This document shows, one piece after another, positions 60,140 to 64,000 of a stretch of DNA of 64,000 bases. The translations under genes were made by a program, and so were the position numbers. Under the pieces are notes generated by a model that did not search any database, was not told the DNA's origin, and saw nothing but the letters and a program-made list of their open reading frames with translations. Origin of the DNA: Turbatrix aceti (taxonomy: Eukaryota; Nematoda; Chromadorea; Rhabditida; Panagrolaimidae); NCBI GenBank assembly GCA_963969345.1, contig OZ017768.1:6844718-6908717 (forward strand). Direction: 5' to 3'. Every line of letters starts with the position of its first letter. Position 1 is the first letter of the stretch.

Positions 60140-60572
60140 CAAAACAAGCTTTTCATCGATGATCTCGCCGACAAGTTCTCAATCATTGGGTTTTTTTGTT
60201 TTTGGAATTTCGTGGCGGGAGCATTGAAAATGAGAAAAGTGCGTTGAATCGAACAATGTTGGTTTTTTGTGTTCTTTTGATTCGTTTTTATGCCAGTTTT
60301 GTTTTTGGGCAACTTTCTGAGATGATACGAACTCAGATAAACTCAGAAAATATGTATAGATACTTATGTGACATGTAATCCTGCATGTGATAGATTTTTT
60401 TGAAATTACGAGTTGTCTGTTTTGTTTTGCTTTTTTTTCAATGTAACCTTTATTTATTTCGCAATCCGCGGTGATAACTGTTCAGTGTATAGAAATGGCA
60501 GTATTTTGCAGCGGTGCAGAAAGAAAAAGATAGATTTTTGGCGCTTTTGTGTGTCTGCCAGACGAATCAGAA

Positions 60573-63378
60573 TCAGTAGGCCGGGACGTTGTCCATGCCG
60601 GGCCGGGTGAACATGTAGCGCGCCTTGGTCTCCTTGGGCCGCTCGAGTGTCGTCAGACTGGCGTGCTGGACTGCCGTCAGATGACTCAGGTCGTGGTGTT
60701 CAATGACGCCGGCCGAAGGCGGCTGGATGACTTCCTCGTTCATGTTGTCCGGCTCGAATTTTCTAAAAAAAATCAACCGTTTGTTCAGTTCAATCCCGAC
60801 AATTTTCTTCCTGCCTTCGCTTCCGTACATGCATGCCGCCGTCACCCCTCGATTCTCGATTTATTGAATTTTTGGCAGAAAGTACAAAATATTCAAAAAG
60901 TGCAACTTTGGGAAGTTTTTTTGGGATGCCAGGGTGACGACGGCACGCAGGGTGAGGTGAGTTCGAGCGTATTCGTAAGGCAAAGCAAAAAAAAATAAAG
61001 AAAAAAAGAAAGAAAGCATTGTTGGATGTGTATTTTTTTTGGGAGTGGGGCTCTAGCTAGTCTACGGGGTTGTAAGAGGGCACGATGTCGACTTGAGACC
61101 TGTAAAAGGCGTGTTGGGCCCTCTGCGGAGGCGGAACAGCGACATCCGAGGCCTCCGGGATGGAGGCTCGCGAGATTTCGTCCTCATTGTGCTGCTCGAT
61201 GAGCACCGGTCGCGGCTTTTCGATCAATGACTCCTCCAGGTGTGATGGAACGAATTTTTCTGAAACAAACAAAGCGTTGTCGATTTATGTATTTGCAAAA
61301 CGTTCTGTTCTGGACGGATTCTCTGGGAGAAGAAATTCAGGGATGGGGTGAACATTCGATTTTTTATTCGTCAACGAATATGAACTGTTCGCAAATTTTT
61401 GTTCGTAAAGACGAACGAACACGAACAACTTTGTTGACTTTCGCGAACGAACACGAACGAACGTCGAAAAATGTATTTTATCATTTTGGTAAAATTTAGG
61501 TTTTTTCAGATAATCCGTTTTTGCAAAAGTTTTTTTACACTTTTTTTTCGATAAAATTGAGCGACTTTTTTGTCGTTTTTTTAACAAAAAACTGCGTTTT
61601 TGACTTCTTTTTTTGGCATTTTTTGTTCGTTTTATCTGTTCGAAAAATTTAGAAATGTTTGTGAAGGAACACGAAAAACGTAATTTATAAAAATTTTGTT
61701 CACGAACAAATATGAATAAAAAAATTTTGAATTTGTTCGCGAATGAACACAAACGATAAATTTTGAATTTGTTCGCTAACGAAGAACGAACGTTCGCCGT
61801 TTCTTGTGGAGAAAACTCTATCTTGGCACTTTATCGGGATTTTTTTGGCACACACACAAGCACAAGGGGCTGATTGACAGTGGAAGAGGTGAGAAAGGAA
61901 TGAGAGGCAAGGTGGCGGGTGAGTGAGTGGGTAAATGATTACGGCAAGTTTTAAGAGGTCGTCAGACTTTTTGTCGGAGGATGGAGCGCTGATCGTCGTC
62001 GTCGCTGGAGCCGGCACCGGCGCCGCGTTCGTACTCGATTTCCTCCTTGAATTCTTCTTCGTACGTTTCTTCTTCGCGCCAGCTGCCTCGACGGGGAGGG
62101 GGTGGCACCGGGAAGCGACCGGCTTCGGTAGTGTTTACATGGACGATGTCCTTGTTCACGCCGCCGCCGCCGTTCGCCCCGGCCCCGGCCCCGAGACCAG
62201 CGCCAGAACGAAATAGGTCGTCATCGGAGTCGCTGCGATGACGCAGACGACGGCTACGCCCGCTGCTGGCGACGTCGTATGCTCGGTTGTTTCCATCGTA
62301 GGCCCGGTTGCCGTAGCCGCCGTTGGCCTCTTCGAGAGCCGTGTACTCCTTGTTGAGGTCGTCGTCGACGTGCCGGATCGAGCGGTAGCCGGTCGATGCG
62401 GCTGCTGTGTTGTCGCGATACGCGGCCGCTGAAAAAGGCACTCGGGGGAATTGTTAGAAGAACACAGGAAAAAATAAATATGTATTTAGAATAAATATTT
62501 ATTTAGATTGACCACAAAACTGGGTTTTTCTAGGTAGTCTCTCGCAGTTTCTTTTCCTTCCCGCCCGTTTTTGTGCAGGTGAATGGCATTGGCACGGCGG
62601 AAATGGGCTACAAAATAGCGTCATTTCTGATAAAAAAAATTGTCGGCGGTGTAAAAATATTGATACCGTAAACTTGCTTTTTGAGAAATTCACGTCATTT
62701 TTTAAAAATCCGTGCCAATTCTTTCTTTGATGCACAAAAAAAAATTTTTCACAGTATCAATTTTTTGTAATTTTCATTTTTGTAATTTTCAAATTCCAAA
62801 AATCGAAAAAGATAAAAATTCTGAATCTGAGAGAACCAAGAAATCAAAAATCCCTTCGAAAAGTGAAAACAAAACCCAAACGCACAAAAAAACTGAATTG
62901 AAAATCAAGTCATCAGTCAAGTCCACGGCACAGAAAAAAAAGAAAAAAAAAATCAAATCAAAAAACTCACCTTTCTTGGGTCGCTTGGAGCACAGGTAGG
63001 CGAGGAGGCCGAGGAGAGCGGCGAGAAGAAGAAGACCGAGCAGGATAAACAACGCCACGAGCCAGAGCGGCACCGTTGCGTCCACCGGCGTGCAGCAGAC
63101 GCGACCACAGCACTCGAGATCATAGTCGCACCTGAAAAAAGAGAGAAATTAAGCAGCAGAAAGACCCCTCACCTGGCTTACCTGAACTCGTAGCGCTCAT
63201 TTCGTCCCTGGATGGCGCCGTCTTCGAAGACGCACTGCTTGAAGGCCTTGCGGTAGCCTTCGTACAGGATGCCCCGCGACTCGTGCTGCGCCGCGATCTC
63301 CATCTGAAATGTTTTTTGGGTGTGAAGGAGACAGGTGAGGCCATTCGGGTATGCCAGAAGGAGCCCAAATATGTACAT
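60573..63378 (-). CDS. Single-pass membrane protein with Cys-rich ectodomain and alternative C-terminal exons
   Basis: Function unknown. Exons (minus): A 63378 (or 63303)-63182, B 63131-62971, C from 62428. Exon A gives a hydrophobic leader (MYIFGLLLAYPNG) and YEGYRKAFKQCVFEDGAIQ; exon B adds the Cys cluster CDYDLECCGRVCCT and one helix (LWLVALFILLGLLLLAALLG) followed by LCSKRPKKG, so the tail is cytoplasmic. Exon C encodes a Tyr, Asp and Gly-rich tail with a poly-Gly tract. Three ends are possible: read-through to TGA at 61959; donor after 62019 into D1 (61259-61057, KFVPSHLEESLIEKP...); donor after 62066 into D2 (60762-60573, KFEPDNMNEEVIQPP...). D1 and D2 are related to each other. The CC..VCC arrangement recalls small nematode CX/Shisa-like membrane proteins, but the family is not assigned. 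Confidence 0.65.
61375..61795. repeat. GTTCGCGAAC-type palindrome island in the membrane-protein gene
   Basis: GACGAACGAACACGAACAAC, TTCGCGAACGAACACGAACG, TGTTCACGAACAAA and TTGTTCGCGAATGAAC occur in the intron upstream of exon D1, separated by poly-T and poly-A runs. Confidence 0.65.
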
Positions 63379-63650
63379 CAATAAACACAAACGCGAAAGC
63401 AACAAAGAAACAAAAAAATAAATTTTCTTCGCAACATCTACTCAACGCAAGCAAATTCGTGTGATATGTACAACCGCGGTTTTCGCCTTTTAATTGATCG
63501 CTCGTTTTTTTTCGCGTCACCAACAAATAAGACGGCGGCCGCGGCGGCAATCTTCCTTTTTTTCTTTCTTTTTTTCCATCATCACAAAAAGTTTACTTCG
63601 CTCGAGTGACAGCGATTGTTTTTTTTTGCGGTTTCCTAATGCGTTTTCAG

Positions 63651-63803
63651 ATGGGGTCAGTAAAACAGGGTTCACGTGGAGAGAACGATGCCGTCATGTC
63701 GGACGTGCTGAGTCACCCGGAAATGTCGCGGAGTCCAGAAAACATCCAAGAAGCCCATGTTTATAGGCCGACGATCGCCGCAGCGGGCGAACTTATGCAA
63801 TAA
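63651..63803 (+). CDS. Possible 50-residue small protein
   Basis: The ATG at 63651 follows GCGTTTTCAG directly. The frame is MGSVKQGSRGENDAVMSDVL, continuing to AAAGELMQ and TAA, then AATAAA within a few bases of the stop and again near 63877. It is hydrophilic, with no signal peptide or helix, and is divergent from the neighbouring membrane-protein gene. It could also be the last exon of a gene whose first exon is upstream. No homologue recognised. Confidence 0.4.
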   Translation: MGSVKQGSRGENDAVMSDVLSHPEMSRSPENIQEAHVYRPTIAAAGELMQ

Positions 63804-64000
63804 ATCAAACGATGAACAAAAAAAACTTGTTTATGTTGGTAAATAGTGCTACAGAAATTTTCAATTCCAAAGGAAATAAAAAAATCAAACATAGTACGCA
63901 TTTAACGAGAAACGGTACGGTACACGTAAAAAAAATTTGAAGAAACGAACGGGCGAAAAGAAAAAGGAAAAAGAAAGGAAAAAATTTGTGGTGGATTGAG
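63804..64000. other. A-rich noncoding right edge
   Basis: Only A/G-rich simple sequence is seen up to the right end of the window. Confidence 0.5.

Noticed and set aside
1..64000. Recent bacterial gene transfer or contamination
   Set aside because: All recognised genes are animal-type with nematode-style introns; none is an intronless bacterial-like gene cluster.

Overview
The window is eukaryotic and most likely from a nematode. Introns are short (many 46-280 nt) and nearly every acceptor reads TTTTCAG, TTTTTAG or TTTGCAG. Several start codons lie 0-10 nt after such an acceptor, as expected for spliced-leader trans-splicing. TACCGTAA/TACTGTAG-like words are common. No bacterial, organellar or viral gene was recognised and no tRNA or rRNA gene was seen. 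The species cannot be named from the sequence. Exon models below were built by hand from splice signals and reading phase; all complete models come out as whole numbers of codons. Layout: 0-2.2 kb, the 5' half of a cullin-4 gene (minus) running off the left edge. 2.6-4.9 kb, a translation factor eEF1B gene whose single intron contains a complete, spliceable FDXACB1/Bmt5-like terminal exon. 4.9-21.5 kb, a gene-poor region with one SOXB transcription factor (10.6-11.9 kb, minus) flanked by about 6 kb and 10 kb of repeat-rich noncoding DNA. 21.5-26.6 kb, cohesin RAD21 (minus) head-to-head with the mitochondrial rhomboid PARL (plus). 27-38.9 kb, a same-strand cluster of RINT1, an MBLAC1-like metallo-beta-lactamase, ACOT8-type thioesterase, an MFS transporter split by a hAT-like MITE, and a four-helix membrane protein. 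39.5-40.3 kb, a tiny secreted peptide and a mitochondrial GGQ release factor. 41.3-44.1 kb, 6-phosphofructokinase (minus). 48-49.3 kb, a DHHC palmitoyltransferase (plus). 49.9-60.1 kb, carnitine acetyltransferase, aspartyl beta-hydroxylase and the complex III assembly chaperone UQCC1, all minus. 60.6-63.4 kb, a single-pass membrane protein with a Cys-rich ectodomain and duplicated alternative 3' exons. 63.65 kb, a 50-residue ORF on plus. Function: there is no single pathway. Several genes are mitochondrial or concern acyl metabolism (PARL, MTRFR, UQCC1, CRAT, ACOT8, PFK); others serve ER-Golgi trafficking or the secretory route (RINT1, DHHC, ASPH) and chromatin or ubiquitin (RAD21, CUL4). The most notable structural points are the eEF1B/FDXACB1 shared-exon locus, and a MITE inserted inside a coding exon whose terminal inverted repeats carry a GT donor and an AG acceptor that would remove most of it in frame.
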